Positions 9,301 through 18,118 of a stretch of 64,000 nt of DNA are shown here, piece by piece (the stretch's first letter is position 1; each line of letters opens with the position of its first letter). The DNA comes from Chrysoperla carnea. Taxonomy: Eukaryota > Arthropoda > Insecta > Neuroptera > Chrysopidae. Location: NCBI RefSeq assembly GCF_905475395.1, contig NC_058337.1:8544983-8608982 (forward strand), given 5' to 3'. The notes below the pieces were generated by a model. The model worked only from the letters and a program-made list of their open reading frames with translations, was not told the origin of the DNA and made no database searches. The translations under genes and the position numbers were made by a program.

Positions 9301-11630
9301 TTCCAGATAAGTTATGCATTGCAGGCCACGTTACCCCCTATTTAAAAACTTTTATTAAATTTTACCATCAAATTCTTCCATTATTATAGGTATTGTTTTT
9401 TATTATTCAAGTACTAACAAGTGATAAACCTTGTAATGCACGCACAACAGATGCTAAAAGTGGATGAGTTTTTGCTGCAGTTGGAAATATAAAATTTGTA
9501 ATAGCCGCTATAAATATACTTGTGCCAAGAATTTTACGTCCACCAAAACGTTGTGCTAATATTGCACCTGGTAATTCAGTTATCCAAAAGCACCAATAAA
9601 ATGACCCTTGTAGTATACCAATGTAATTCTTTTCCCAGTACAATTTCTAAAAAGTTTTATTCAATTACTTTATGGTAATTTTAAATATCAAAAAGCATGC
9701 TGCGTATGGCCCTTTGACGGTAGCCCCATAATATCCTGTCCGAGTAAATTATTGTATTCATTAATAAATTAGTTTCTCTATAACTTTGCGTACGTTAAAA
9801 CTTCCGTTTTATTAATATTACAGTAACTTATACATTACAGTCTGCATCAAATCGGATAGTTCTGATTTTCGCGGACCTGTGTAGGGGCAATTTTCTCGGA
9901 TTTTTCGATTTTTGACAAAGTTGCGTTCGGCGCTCAAGGTCACAAAGCTGAATTATGAATTAGACCAACATTTAAACAAGTCTCAAAATCAAAATTAGAT
10001 AGAATTACCGCATTTGATAAACAAACGAATGAATAATTTTGAATATTTTTTAAAACTTCAAGAAGTTGAAGTTTTCTCGGCTTTCTTACCCCTCTAAAAA
10101 TACACCCCCCCCTACTAAGAGAAATTTGATCACAGGCAAGTACGCAAATACAGGGTACGCCATATTAATCTTTAATGGCTAATAGCTCGTTTTGTAGATA
10201 ACCAATCAAAAAATAACTTCAGTTACAGAGTTTGATTTGGGACATTATGTTCTGACATCAGATTGGACTTCGATCTCCGGGTAAAAGTCAATTAAAATCC
10301 TAAAAAGTAAGAGACAGAATAACACTTTAAATTAGAAAGTTGATCCTCATGAAAAAAGGATGTTTACGCATTTATAAAGAAAAACTTGCTAATTTAAAGT
10401 GTTTATCTAATATTTGTTAGTTATGAATCAAGAGTGACGTTTTCATTGAACCTAAAAATTTAGATCGAATTCGATACCGGTATAAGATGAGTGCTTTTGA
10501 AACTACCAATTTTTCGTTTGAAGCATTTTCCAGGATTAAATTATTTATCGAGTTTCAACCATACGTCAACTTAAAAAACTTAAAAAAGCACCCTGTATAT
10601 ACAAAATGTCTTGAAGTTGGCTACATATGGAAAACTTTTTTGTTATAAGGTTTACGAAAAAAGTTTATTCGTTATAAAAACCTCTGCTTTCAAAAATATT
10701 AACATTCACCTATTCACTCTTGACATAAAATGTATAGAGTGTCCATAAATTGAGAAAGTTCGATAGGAATGTTAATTTTCGTTTAGAAATATAGACCATT
10801 TTGAACAGATAATATTAAGGAAAACGGTTCAAGAAATCACTTCCGAAATATGTAGGAGTGTATTTAAACAATATTGTAAAAGAACAATTAAATGCATGGA
10901 ACGCGAAGGTGGATACGTTGAGGCAAAAACGAACCGAAGTTTTTAGTTTTTCTTATTATCTGTTCAAAATGGTCTACATTTCTAAACGACTATTAACATT
11001 CCCATCGAACTTTCTCAATTTGTAGACACCCTATACATTCTATGTCAACAGTGAATAGTTGAATGTTGATATTTTTGAAAGCAAAGCTTTTTATAAAGAA
11101 TAAATTTTTTCTTAAACCTTATAATAAAAAAGTTTTCCATTTGTACCCAACTTAGCTGGCCACCCTGTATATGCGCGTAAACTTGAGAACCTCTTCCGTT
11201 TTTTTTTCATCGGTTACAAATTTCAACAATTGTTTATATTCAAAAATAGGTGAAAAAATATTTCTACATTTTTATCGAATATTTATACGAGAAGGAAGCA
11301 TTATATTGAAATTCATATACAACAAATAAAAGATTTTTAGTTGAACTGAATAGCGTTTTCAAAAAAGCAAGCAAAAATTTTAATTCTAAATTACATTTTC
11401 ATCATTTGTTGAGTTATTAATAACAGTGATATTCTTGTATTCAATCATTGCAACAATTGCAATGTATAAATTGGATCGAATCATTTGCGTAACAAAAAAC
11501 ATAAAAAATGCCATAATACTAAGTATTAAACGACCTGCAAAATACAAATATATAAATGAATGTTCAAGCTATTTCACGATTAAAATTAATGTTTCTTTTT
11601 ACGGTACTTACAAGATATATCGATAGCCAT
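3130..11630 (-). CDS. SLC17-family anion/phosphate transporter (9 exons)
   Basis: Exons in coding order: 11612-11630, 11395-11534, 9419-9646, 9253-9337, 6415-6782, 5199-5325, 4468-4626, 4321-4406, 3130-3303. They sum to 1386 bases (461 residues plus stop), every junction keeps phase, and all introns are GT-AG. The protein has the SLC17/major-facilitator layout: TM1 with IRSNLYIAIVAM (arginine 26, the family's conserved TM1 arginine), a first luminal loop with N-glycosylation sites (NITV, NNST), the signature RALQG...GVTWPAMH...W.P..ER around residues 120-148, a long central loop near 205-250, and DIAPNFAG near 368-376. SLC17 proteins move organic anions, phosphate or glutamate across plasma, lysosomal or vesicle membranes. 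The substrate cannot be read from sequence; sialin-like or 'putative inorganic phosphate cotransporter' is the usual insect label. The start is the only ATG in the short first exon. Length is normal for the family, and the gene looks intact. Confidence 0.9.
4135..4268. repeat. Short interspersed repeat in SLC17 last intron
   Basis: The segment TTATTTAAATAATC(G/T)G through AACTTCATATAAAAAAAAT to CATCCTTAA recurs at 36515-36630 and 42195-42320. Three diverged copies imply a small non-autonomous element; ends and target duplications are not clear. Confidence 0.5.
4321..4406 (-). CDS. SLC17 exon 8 (TM11)
   Basis: Residues 377-404: VILGLIQTLCVISGVLSPII, equivalent to the family's 'GI..T....GI.SP' helix. 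Acceptor TGTTCTAG, donor GTACTT. Confidence 0.88.
4468..4626 (-). CDS. SLC17 exon 7 (TM9-TM10)
   Basis: Starts after TTTTTAG and encodes ELGPATLLLILGYWG (TM9), a glycine-rich TM10 (FGGACSSGNLANIIDIAPNF), matching the SLC17 motif DIAP..AG. Residues 324-375, donor GTTGGT. Confidence 0.9.
5199..5325 (-). CDS. SLC17 exon 6 (TM8 region)
   Basis: Residues 281-322: NGLLLGIPDIFKFFFSCVFS, then SSIMDYLLKSNKLSLTVIRK, the family's conserved loop after TM8. The frame needs the donor GTTG/GTGTAA; a more canonical donor (GTAAGT) begins two bases further on and would break the frame. Confidence 0.8.
5693..5840. repeat. Near-perfect 61-bp-arm hairpin in SLC17 intron
   Basis: Arms 5693-5753 and 5780-5840 are inverted copies with few mismatches (both contain GTATGATTTTGAATATGGTATG and GAAGGAATCTCAAATGA in the appropriate orientation) around a 26-base loop. 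It lies within the intron between SLC17 exons 5 and 6 (5326-6414). Most likely a small foldback MITE; a hairpin RNA precursor is possible but unproven. Confidence 0.7.
6415..6782 (-). CDS. SLC17 exon 5 (TM5-TM7 and central loop)
   Basis: Residues 159-280: TM5 (TAIGSAISYPMNGLLIEAFG), TM6 (VFYLTGVVTLVWTIFWW), a charged cytosolic loop with the pattern DSPSKHPRISEAEKEYL typical of SLC17, then TM7. Donor GTAAGT. Confidence 0.9.
6990..7500 (+). repeat. Interspersed repeat, partner of 53600-54170
   Basis: Shares long diverged blocks with 53610-54010: CTTCTAAACTACTTATAAT, CCCTCTAGAGGACATAAAG and CATTACAGTCGGGGGA. Lies in the SLC17 intron between exons 4 and 5. Non-coding; probably a non-autonomous element. 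Confidence 0.6.
8299..8357 (+). mobile_element. LINE 3'-tail-only insertion with TSD
   Basis: Sequence CCTATGGTCTAAGTGTGTTC...GGACAGCCACTC followed by repeats of CTAAC equals the last bases of the RNase H LINE ending at 44378. It is flanked by an 11-bp target duplication TAGGTGATTTT at 8288-8298 and 8358-8368, and the uninterrupted sequence is seen in other copies of repeat family B. It is a severely 5'-truncated retrotransposition event. Confidence 0.8.
8450..8820 (+). mobile_element. Helitron-like non-autonomous element
   Basis: Begins near TCTACCATCCATACTAATAT and ends GTTCACAGCTAGT. The 5' TC start, the 'ACTAATATTATAAATGCGAA' block and the CTAGT terminus resemble insect Helitron-type elements. 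Internal text has tandem 'CTAAACGGCTGAACG(A/G)ATTTTGATGAAATTT' copies. It interrupts repeat family B between GTATATTTC and the last ATACATGGTATAATAAAT. No Rep/helicase is present. Confidence 0.5.
9253..9337 (-). CDS. SLC17 exon 4 (TM4 signature)
   Basis: Residues 130-157: GVTWPAMHNL, then KWIPKNER, the most conserved stretch of the SLC17 family. Acceptor is AAATAG, donor GTAAAA; the last base starts Gly158. Confidence 0.9.
9419..9646 (-). CDS. SLC17 exon 3 (TM2-TM4)
   Basis: Residues 54-129: YIGILQGSFYWCFWITELPG (TM2), the short basic loop RFGGRK between TM2 and TM3 typical of major-facilitator proteins, TM3, and the start of the RALQGLSL signature. Donor is GTTAGT. Both ends are phase 0. 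Confidence 0.9.
10330..10610. repeat. Repeat paralogous to 2740-2930
   Basis: Shares GAATTCGAT..CGGTATAAGAT and the flanking text with 2740-2930, and ends with an AAGCACCCTGTATATA boundary. Lies in SLC17 intron 2. Non-coding. Confidence 0.5.
10611..11172. mobile_element. Foldback element, about 190-bp arms
   Basis: Arms at about 10625-10814 and 10955-11152 are inverted, diverged copies (for example GAAAGTTCGATAGGAATGTTAA against TTAACATTCCCATCGAACTTTC), with a central unique region at 10815-10954. It ends at CACCCTGTATAT. The central region contains ACAATTAAATGCATGGAACGCG and GGTGGATACGTTGAG, which recur split around an insertion at 47050-47375. Located in SLC17 intron 2. Confidence 0.7.
11395..11534 (-). 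CDS. SLC17 exon 2 (TM1, luminal loop)
   Basis: Residues 8-53. Encodes TM1 with RSNLYIAIVAM and the start of loop 1, with potential N-glycosylation at NIT and NNST. Acceptor TTTTGCAG, donor GTAATT. Confidence 0.9.
11612..11630 (-). CDS. SLC17 exon 1 (start codon)
   Basis: Nineteen coding bases encode MAIDIS plus the first base of Cys7, followed by a GTAAGT donor. The intron to exon 2 is only 77 bases. The very short cytosolic N-terminus is acceptable for the family. A longer upstream exon cannot be excluded, but the phase fits exactly as drawn. Confidence 0.75.
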
Positions 11631-12963
11631 TTTTTTTATCAACTTTTAATCTATAAACTACAACAAAATTTAATAAAATGTTTCGAAAAAATTCACAATT
11701 ATTTACACACAATTTATTTGTACAAACACAATTGATTCAATTTTATTAATAACATTTTATTTTGTCCTTTTGATAAGAAATTCATTATTTTATTGTAGAT
11801 TATTAGAATTTCATAGTTTTAATCTGTAGCATCACACTCGCACACGATCACTAACTGTCTTACGTTTGTATAAAAATAAGATAAACAAGTGAAAACAAAC
11901 AGTTGGCTGAGTAAATTGTTGAAATACCATGCATGGTCATTGTTGATTTCTTTATTACATTACACATACAAACATGTGACACATACATAACTGATAATCA
12001 AGTATAGTACATTATATAAAATTTCCGCCTAATTGGCGCCCTCACGGGTAAACAGTGATGTTTACGAAAAAATGTTTCAAACAAAAGTTGTTTATTTTTT
12101 GATAAGGAATATTTTTTATATTTAAACTTTTGTTCTATCTCTAACGGTTTACAAGATGGGTCCTGAGTACGCTGTAAAAATTTCAGCTCGATATCTTTTT
12201 TCGTTTTTGAGTTATCGTGTCCACAGACGGACGGACGGACGGACAACCGGAAATGGACTAATTAGGTGATTTTATGAACACCTATGACAAAGTTTTTTCC
12301 CTAGCATCATTATTTTTAAGCGTTACAAACTTGGGACTAAACTTAATATACTATGTATATTTCATATATACATGGTATAATAAATACTTACATATATACA
12401 ATAACATTAAAACACGGTAAACAGACTTTAAATAAGTGGGTGTTTGACGGCATTTTTTTTATTTAATAATCATAACAAACATGTTTCATTGTTCAATTAA
12501 GTAGATTATAAATAAAGGATGTAAAGTTTTATAACTATTCATGTTCGTATCAGAGCCGGATTAAAAAATTTTACGTCCATATACACACTAGTGTAATTAA
12601 GATTTTTTTCCTCCAAGTTTTATAAATTACTAACACGCAGCGACTTGATGGAAATATTAGTTTAGGGTGTAAGTAACATAGAAACGAATAATTAAACTCG
12701 AGACCCTTGGAAATGGTGAAATGGGGGTTGATTTTAGGGGTTGAAAGCATTTTTGCAAGCGACATACTCCGCTATATCAACTGCGCTACCGACAGCTGTT
12801 ATACATGTACAAAAATATCCTTTACATTCTAAAAATTACCAATAAGTGTATTGATAATATCTCAATATATCAATAAGTTTATTTCAAACTCTCTTTAAAA
12901 TAAAATTATATTCCTTGCAAGAAAAACTTAAGTATATGATTGTTAAATGTTGCTTCTAGCATA
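11631..12963. other. SLC17 upstream region with repeat family B
   Basis: Presumed 5' flank of the SLC17 gene. I see no confident core promoter. A nearly full-length minus-strand copy of repeat family B occupies about 11880-12387. The rest is AT-rich without recognisable genes. Confidence 0.5.
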
Positions 12964-13081
12964 GACAACGGCCATACCATGTTGAAAATACTGGTTCTCG
13001 TTCGATCACCGAAGTCAAGCAACATTGGGCACAGTCAGTACCTGGATGGGTGACCGCTTGGGAACACTGTGTGCTGTTGTC
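12964..13081 (+). rRNA. 5S ribosomal RNA, copy 1
   Basis: A 118-base sequence with the standard 5S order: start GACAACGGCCATACCATGTT, GGTTCTCGTTCGATCACCGA, internal promoter box A (GAAGTCAAGC), box C (GGATGGGTGACCGC) and a 3' end pairing with the start (CTGTTGTC). A T-run follows immediately and would end RNA polymerase III transcription. 5S RNA is part of the large ribosomal subunit. Relative to copies 2 and 3 it has CCTGGATGGG instead of CTTGGATGGG. Confidence 0.93.
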
Positions 13082-13156
13082 TTTTTTTTTAAATAAAATT
13101 ATATTCCTTACAAGAAAAACTTAAGTATATGATTGTTAAATGTTGCTTCTAGCATA

Positions 13157-13274
13157 GACAACGGCCATACCATGTTGAAAATACTGGTTCTCGTTCGATC
13201 ACCGAAGTCAAGCAACATTGGGCACAGTCAGTACTTGGATGGGTGACCGCTTGGGAACACTGTGTGCTGTTGTC
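13157..13274 (+). rRNA. 5S ribosomal RNA, copy 2
   Basis: Same length as copy 1 and differing by one base in the body, with CTTCTTTTTTT after the 3' end. The upstream spacer (AAGAAAAACTTAAGTATATG then TGTTGCTTCTAGCAT) is conserved between units, including a TATA-like TATATG about 30-40 bases ahead, as in insect 5S genes. Unit length is about 193-195 bases. Confidence 0.93.
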
Positions 13275-13351
13275 TTCTTTTTTTAAAATAAAATTATATT
13301 CATGACAAGAAAAACTTAAGTATATGGTTGTAAAATGTTGCTTCTAGCATC

Positions 13352-13469
13352 GACAACGGCTACACCATGTTGAAAATACTGGTTCTCGTTCGATCACCGA
13401 AGTCAAGCAACATTGGGCACAGTCAGTACTTGGATGGGTGACCGCTTGGGAACACTGTGTGCTGTTGTC
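13352..13469 (+). rRNA. 5S ribosomal RNA, copy 3
   Basis: Full-length 118-base copy with GGCTACACCATG instead of GGCCATACCATG near the 5' end; both promoter boxes and the T-run terminator are intact. The start-to-end pairing is unaffected by the change. Confidence 0.9.
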
Positions 13470-13545
13470 TTTTTTTTTTAAATACAATTATATTTCTTAC
13501 AAGAAAAACTTAAGTATATGATTATAAAATGTTGCTTCTTGCATC

Positions 13546-13590
13546 GACAACGGCCATACTATACCATGTTGAAACACTGTGTGCTGAATT
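13546..13590 (+). pseudogene. Truncated 5S rRNA copy 4
   Basis: Starts GACAACGGCCATAC like the full copies but jumps from CATGTTGAAA straight to CACTGTGTGCTG, losing about 75 internal bases including box A and box C. It keeps the upstream spacer of the array, so it arose as part of the tandem cluster. Not functional as 5S RNA. Confidence 0.88.
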
Positions 13591-13599
13591 CTTTTTTTC

Positions 13600-13680
13600 G
13601 TTTTTATACCGTGTATATGAAATATATAAAGGTATACTAAATTTAGTTCCAAGTTTGTAACTCTTAAAAATATTCATATT
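13600..13680 (+). repeat. Repeat family B end fragment
   Basis: TTTATACCGTGTATATGAAATATA... through TCCAAGTTTGTAACTCTTAAAAATATT matches one end of repeat family B. It abuts the truncated 5S copy. Confidence 0.6.
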
Positions 13681-13869
13681 ATGAACAAAATAAGTGAGAA
13701 GAAAGATTGTCTATAAAATTATTAACATGGGTTTTCCATATACAAAATTCGCATCTCCTTTTAACCCCCTTAGGGGGGATTTTGGCATCTTATCGGATGC
13801 CTACGTCATACAAAGAACACACTCTCCAAGTTTTAGGTCTCTACGATTAGCGGTTTAAGCTGTGCAATG

Positions 13870-14060
13870 ATCTGTCAGTCATTCAGGACAAAGCATTTTA
13901 TATGTATAGATAAATTATACCTCATGTGTTATTCTGAAGTGTGAGTTATATTGCTGTACAGTTTCATTAAAAATCATTCCTCATATTATACCTCATGTGT
14001 TATTCTGAAGTGTGAGTTATATTGCTGTACAGTTTCATTAAAAATCATTCGCGTGAAAGT
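13870..14060 (+). repeat. Local direct duplication
   Basis: The block ATACCTCATGTGTTATTCTG...AAAAATCATTC occurs twice in a row (about 13917-13979 and 13987-14050) with almost no change, a recent tandem duplication of about 70 bp. Confidence 0.7.
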
Positions 14061-14619
14061 TTTAGCGTGAAAGTGTAACAAACAAACATGCTTACTTTCG
14101 GATTTATAATATATAGAGATAGAGATAGGGATAATTAAAATTCTAAATTTAGAAAAAAAACGCGAGAGTAATCGAGTCCTACTACTTGAACTAAACAAAA
14201 TATTAAAAACACATGTGAAATGACGTCATCCCAGACAACAATAAGAATAATATAATATATTTGTTTATTTATGGTAATCCACTTGATATGAATTATGAGT
14301 TAATGATGACATTATGTAATATTTTATTTACAAAGGACACATATTTAATAAATAGATTATGTTTATTGTTTATATCGTAAAGTATTTTAATTCCACATAA
14401 CTATGTTAATTAAAATTGCGTTTAATCCGAAAATGAAATTTTAAACACGACGTGTCGACAATCGATGGCTAAAATTAAAACCAAGATCAAGTTGTATTAG
14501 GTAAAAATTGTTTCTCGGCAGTTATGTTGGAATGGTTTTATCGACAGGAATTGCAGTTTTCGTCTCTTTGAGACAATGGCATGTTGGCTAGAGTTCTAAA
14601 AGGCGGAGCCACTTTTATT

Positions 14620-14800
14620 TAGTTTATAATATCTGGATGACCGAGCTTCGCTCGGTATTCTTAAAAAGACACAAATTTTATCACTAATAGAAGACCGTTT
14701 TAAATGTCTCCACACAAATACCAATTTGAATCATTAACTACGATATACACCAATAGATGTCAGGAAGAGTTATAATTTGCATTGCCGGTTTCAATTTTTC
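14620..14800 (+). repeat. Interspersed repeat shared with 27250-27470
   Basis: Shares CTGGATGACCGAGCTTCGCTCGGTA-like text, TAAAAAGA.ACAAATTT.ATCACTAATA and ACGATATACACC with 27258-27470. A small palindrome GACCGAGC/GCTCGGT sits near the left end. Non-coding repeat of unknown class. Confidence 0.55.
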
Positions 14801-14922
14801 ATGAAAAAACGAATAAAACGACGTTTTTTTAAAATGAAACCTTGTTAGATCGACTTATCGCCCCAAAAAAACCCCACATACTCATTTTCATGAAAATCGT
14901 TGGAGCCATTTCCAAGATCGTT

Positions 14923-14955
14923 GATATATATATATATATATATATATTAGGTAAA

Positions 14956-15024
<69 letters not shown>
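14923..15024. repeat. (TA)n microsatellite
   Basis: Pure TA dinucleotide run of about 100 bases, broken once by TTAGGTAAAG near 14948-14957. Confidence 0.95.
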
Positions 15025-15026
<2 letters not shown>

Positions 15027-15063
15027 AGAATTGCTCGTTTAAATATATAAGATTAACACTAGT

Positions 15064-15362
15064 TTAGATTAGGTTAAATTAGGTATATTGGTTGTCGGCG
15101 AGAGACACACTTAGACCATAGGACCCATTGTGATACTATATGGGTTTTACCACATTTGTCGATGATAATTTCATTTATTAGCTCCAAATTATTTGAGAGG
15201 CTGAGTACACTTCCTTCATGCATATACCATGCACTACACCAGCCTATTACAACCATTGATTAAAAATTTTTTTTTGCGACGGTGGGTATTGAACTGGCTA
15301 CCCTAGGCATATCGGAGACGGAATTGGTTAAGCTCTATCCAACTGAGCTACTAGGGTTGACT
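15064..15362 (-). mobile_element. tRNA-derived SINE (near full length)
   Basis: Read on the minus strand: a tRNA-like head (CTAGTAGCTCAGTTGGATAG as A box, GCCAGTTCAATACCCACCG as B box), a body with GGCTGGTGTAGTGCATGG, and a tail with AGTATCACAATGGGTCCTAT and GGTCTAAGTGTGTC, finishing in TAATTTAACCTAATC. Transcription would be by RNA polymerase III from the internal boxes; reverse transcription needs a partner LINE. The tail matches the 3' end of the RNase H LINE at 44300-44378. Other copies: 38405-38600 and the head at 728-815. Confidence 0.8.
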
Positions 15363-16210
15363 AGGGTATATTGTATTGATACTAGGTGCTCAACCTAACA
15401 TACAACAGATGAAGACTCTTATAATGATTTTTGGTGTTTGGGGGGACTCTTAAAGTGGGGTGAGGTTCTTTTTATACCATGTATATATGAAATATATCAT
15501 AGTATATTAAGTTTAGTCCCAAGTTTAACAGTTGGATTAAATAAAGTAAATTTTATTGGTAAATACACTAATATTTCTTTTATAATGTACATGTTTTCCT
15601 ATTATAACAATTGAGTAACGCTGAGAATTTTTCCATTTAGATCATGGCTGAAAAATGAAAATTTAAGGGCGAAAAAGTTGAAAAACACTTTTTTTGACAC
15701 TTTAGCGCCACCTACCACGCACATCTTTTTTTGACAACATTGCCCCAATAAGGTTAATTGTAGATAACAATGTCTTCTACAATTTTTTTAAAATAAATTT
15801 TCAAAATTTTTTTGAGTTTTCTCAAAAACCCACACAGGTAGCAGGTGGCCATGCCCAAGTAAGTTTTCTTACACCATTTTCTAACGACTCACCAACTTTC
15901 ATCACGAGGGTTGTTTTTGTTCCATTTTCATTTATTTTTCGATAGATTGACTATACTAGTAAACGTATAGATTATGCGAAACTAGGAATAAATAATTGCT
16001 GTTTAGATGCGGAAGAGAAAATCATCGCTCTGAAAACTGTCGAATAAGGGACGGAAATTTGAAATACAAATCATGTATCAAATCCGGACACATTGCGAAA
16101 GTTTGTATAAAAATTTTACTAAGCAAACAACACAAATATATAACTTATTTGACTATAACGGAGTAATAATATATATATAATAATCAATCGAACAAAGCCG
16201 CAGGGTAATT
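15363..16210. other. Intergenic with repeat family B end
   Basis: A repeat family B end lies at 15470-15522 (TTTATACCATGTATATATGA). The remainder has no recognisable gene or RNA. Confidence 0.4.
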
Positions 16211-16211
16211 T

Positions 16212-16217
16212 TTTATT
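16212..16217 (-). terminator. Candidate polyadenylation signal of THAP gene
   Basis: AATAAA on the minus strand, 85 bases after the stop codon at 16302. It is the first canonical hexamer downstream. Confidence 0.55.
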
Positions 16218-16301
16218 GAAGTGCAAATCGAAAATAAGACGCAAAAATGCGAAGTAGGTTCAAGAACGGGCAACGTTTATCTTCATTGGTACTAATCTCT
16301 T

Positions 16302-16836
16302 TCAAAAATTTTCGTCGACTATTTCTTCTTTAATTAAAACATGTTCAAATTGAATAATTTTCTCTGATAACTCTTCTTTAATTTCTACATGTTCTGATGT
16401 AATAGCTTCAGACTTCACATTCAAAGTTTTTTCTTGAAAATGATTTCGTTTATGTCCAGTTAAATGATGTTCTAAACTAAATTTTTTATTACAAATTTCA
16501 CATGAATAACGTTTTTCTCCGGCGTGAACTAGTTTATGCCGAATTAAAGTATATTGTGAACTAAATTTTTTAAAACAAATTTCACAAGAAAAAGGGTTTT
16601 CTCCAGTATGAGTTCGTTTATGTTTAATTAATTTGATTTCTTCAATGTTGGGTTCACGATAAGTCTCATCTGCCCATGAGTGAACATTTTCGATAAGTTT
16701 TGTACAAGGTTCTCTTTTTCCTCCTTCACCTTTGAAACTACTTCTTTGTGTTTTTTGCAAAGCATTTTCCACTTTTTGTAAGTTAGTTGTAATTTCTTCT
16801 AGATTCCTATTTTTCTCTTCGATTTCACTCTTGTAC
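16302..16836 (-). CDS. THAP gene exon 4 (coiled coil, zinc fingers)
   Basis: Residues 140-316: charged heptad-like stretch (EIEEKNRNLEEITTNLQKVE), half finger, then CEICFKKFSSQYTLIRHKLVH and CEICNKKFSLEHHLTGHKRN, linked by AGEKR, and a C-terminal acidic tail with VLIKEEIVDENF. Acceptor chosen at AAATTAG because it restores the phase. Confidence 0.85.
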
Positions 16837-17571
16837 CTAATTTCGGACAATCGCATTTTATTATACAATTATTGGATATACATGAAATAAAGTAATTTTT
16901 ATGAAATAAAATAAAAACTCACTTTTCAGGTTCACTATTATCAACAATTATCTCAAAATTCGAGGGTCCCGAATTATCAGTTAGTTCGATGACATGATTT
17001 ATTTCTTTTTCGCAATTACCGGTTTCAGATTCTTTTTCACTGCAGAAAAATCAAAATTTTAGAACAATTTTACTTACATCGAAATTCTGCTATATCCTTT
17101 TATAAAAAATTTCTTACGTAGAAGTTGATTCGGTTTGCAGATGGAGTGTAGGGATGGCATCATTCTTAAGCAATCTTTTGCAATTCATGGGAAGATTGTA
17201 GGATTTTTTGAGCCAATCATCTTCTTTAAAAGAATTCTCAGTGAAATGGATTGAGCAAATGCGAGCTGCAAAATATAATACACCAAACGTAATGAAAGAA
17301 TTAATAAATTTATTTTATGACTCGGATACCAGTTCGCAATAACAGTTTTATTGCTTTTTTAAATTAAAATTAAATAAAACGTGGATTATGAATTTTAGGT
17401 AACAAATAAAAAATGCTTACGATCTTTGATGGTTATGCTGGGGAGTTGCGTTGCTTGCGTCCACTTTTCACGAATATCTGGCGTTTTTGGAAATCGAAAA
17501 TAACGAATCACTTCGTTTGTGTTTTTTTTCCGCCTCATGTTTTTGCAGTTTTTTATAAGACAATTCGACAT
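16302..17571 (-). CDS. THAP-domain C2H2 zinc-finger protein (4 exons)
   Basis: Exons in coding order: 17421-17571, 17118-17265, 16923-17039, 16302-16836; 951 bases, 316 residues plus stop, all phases agree, all introns GT-AG. Residues 1-91 form a THAP DNA-binding domain of the C2CH type: Cys4, Cys9, Trp37, Cys54, His57 and an AIPTL motif at 87-91 (the family's AVPTIF). An acidic linker (100-139) and a likely coiled coil (about 140-170) follow. Two full C2H2 fingers lie at 223-243 and 251-271, preceded by a half finger (HKRTHTGE, 211-218) whose cysteine half is missing. IKEE motifs flank the fingers. Likely a nuclear DNA-binding factor, perhaps transposase-derived as THAP domains often are; its target is unknown. 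The start is the methionine directly before the THAP motif; upstream in-frame codons are hydrophobic and not THAP-like. Confidence 0.82.
16923..17039 (-). CDS. THAP gene exon 3 (acidic linker)
   Basis: Residues 101-138, rich in Glu/Asp and Ser, no domain recognised. Acceptor CTGCAG, donor GTGAGT. Supported mainly by matching phase on both sides. Confidence 0.7.
17118..17265 (-). CDS. THAP gene exon 2
   Basis: Residues 52-99: RICSIHF supplies the Cys and His that complete the C2CH site, then DDW and AIPTL close the THAP fold. Acceptor TTTTGCAG, donor GTAAGA. Confidence 0.85.
17421..17571 (-). CDS. THAP gene exon 1
   Basis: Residues 1-50: MSNCLIKNC (first two zinc ligands), YFRFPK and REKWTQA, all THAP hallmarks. 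Donor GTAAGC; the last base begins codon 51. Confidence 0.85.
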
Positions 17572-17692
17572 TTCAAATATGTTACAAATATGTAAACAAA
17601 AATAAAACAAATAAATCAACTTGACAGCTAGAATGTAAACAACCAATCAATATGGCGGTGACGGGGTACCTTCAACCTTGTGAGAGAGATTA

Positions 17693-18115
17693 GGGAGCGT
17701 TCAATTATTACGTAACGTTTTTTTGGCAATTTTTTTTGCCCCCCTGCCCCATCGTAACTCACCGTAACAATTTGGGACTGACCCCCCCCTGTCCATAACT
17801 TGTTACATAACATTATAAACGTGTTTAATGTAAAAAAAATAAATATTTTATTTTATCATTGTGCAAGGAAGTAATGCACAAAGAATACTTTCGATACAGA
17901 AGAGTTTTTTTTATTATTATAAATATTAAGATACAGAACAACAAAAATAAATATTAAAAAATAAATACAAACCAAAAATTACTTAATAAGAAATAATTAG
18001 TTACAAAGTTACGTAACAATATATTTTGGGTCCTCCCCAGAAACATAACACAGAGTAACGTTTGATTGAAACCCAACCCCCGGGTTAATATGTTATGTAA
18101 TACTTGAACGTTCCC
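17693..18115. mobile_element. MITE with 3-bp TSD (PIF/Harbinger-like)
   Basis: Ends GGGAGCGTTCAATTATTACG and TTATGTAATACTTGAACGTTCCC form imperfect terminal inverted repeats. The trinucleotide TTA flanks both ends (17690-17692 and 18116-18118), as expected for PIF/Harbinger insertion. No transposase; 423 bp. It sits just upstream of the THAP gene start, so it may overlap that gene's promoter region. Confidence 0.65.
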
Positions 18116-18118
18116 TTA

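Noticed and set aside
11426-11626. 66-codon plus-strand frame
   Set aside because: Antisense to SLC17 exons 1 and 2, which carry the conserved TM1 motif.
14842-15042. Open frame of 66 codons over a TA run
   Set aside because: Mostly alternating Tyr-Ile from (TA)n; no homology or splice context.
15074-15256. 60-codon minus-strand frame
   Set aside because: Falls within the SINE body; SINEs are non-coding.
17572-17646. Upstream extension of the THAP protein (25 more residues)
   Set aside because: The extension is hydrophobic and unlike a THAP N-terminus; THAP domains nearly always begin at the methionine before the first cysteine.
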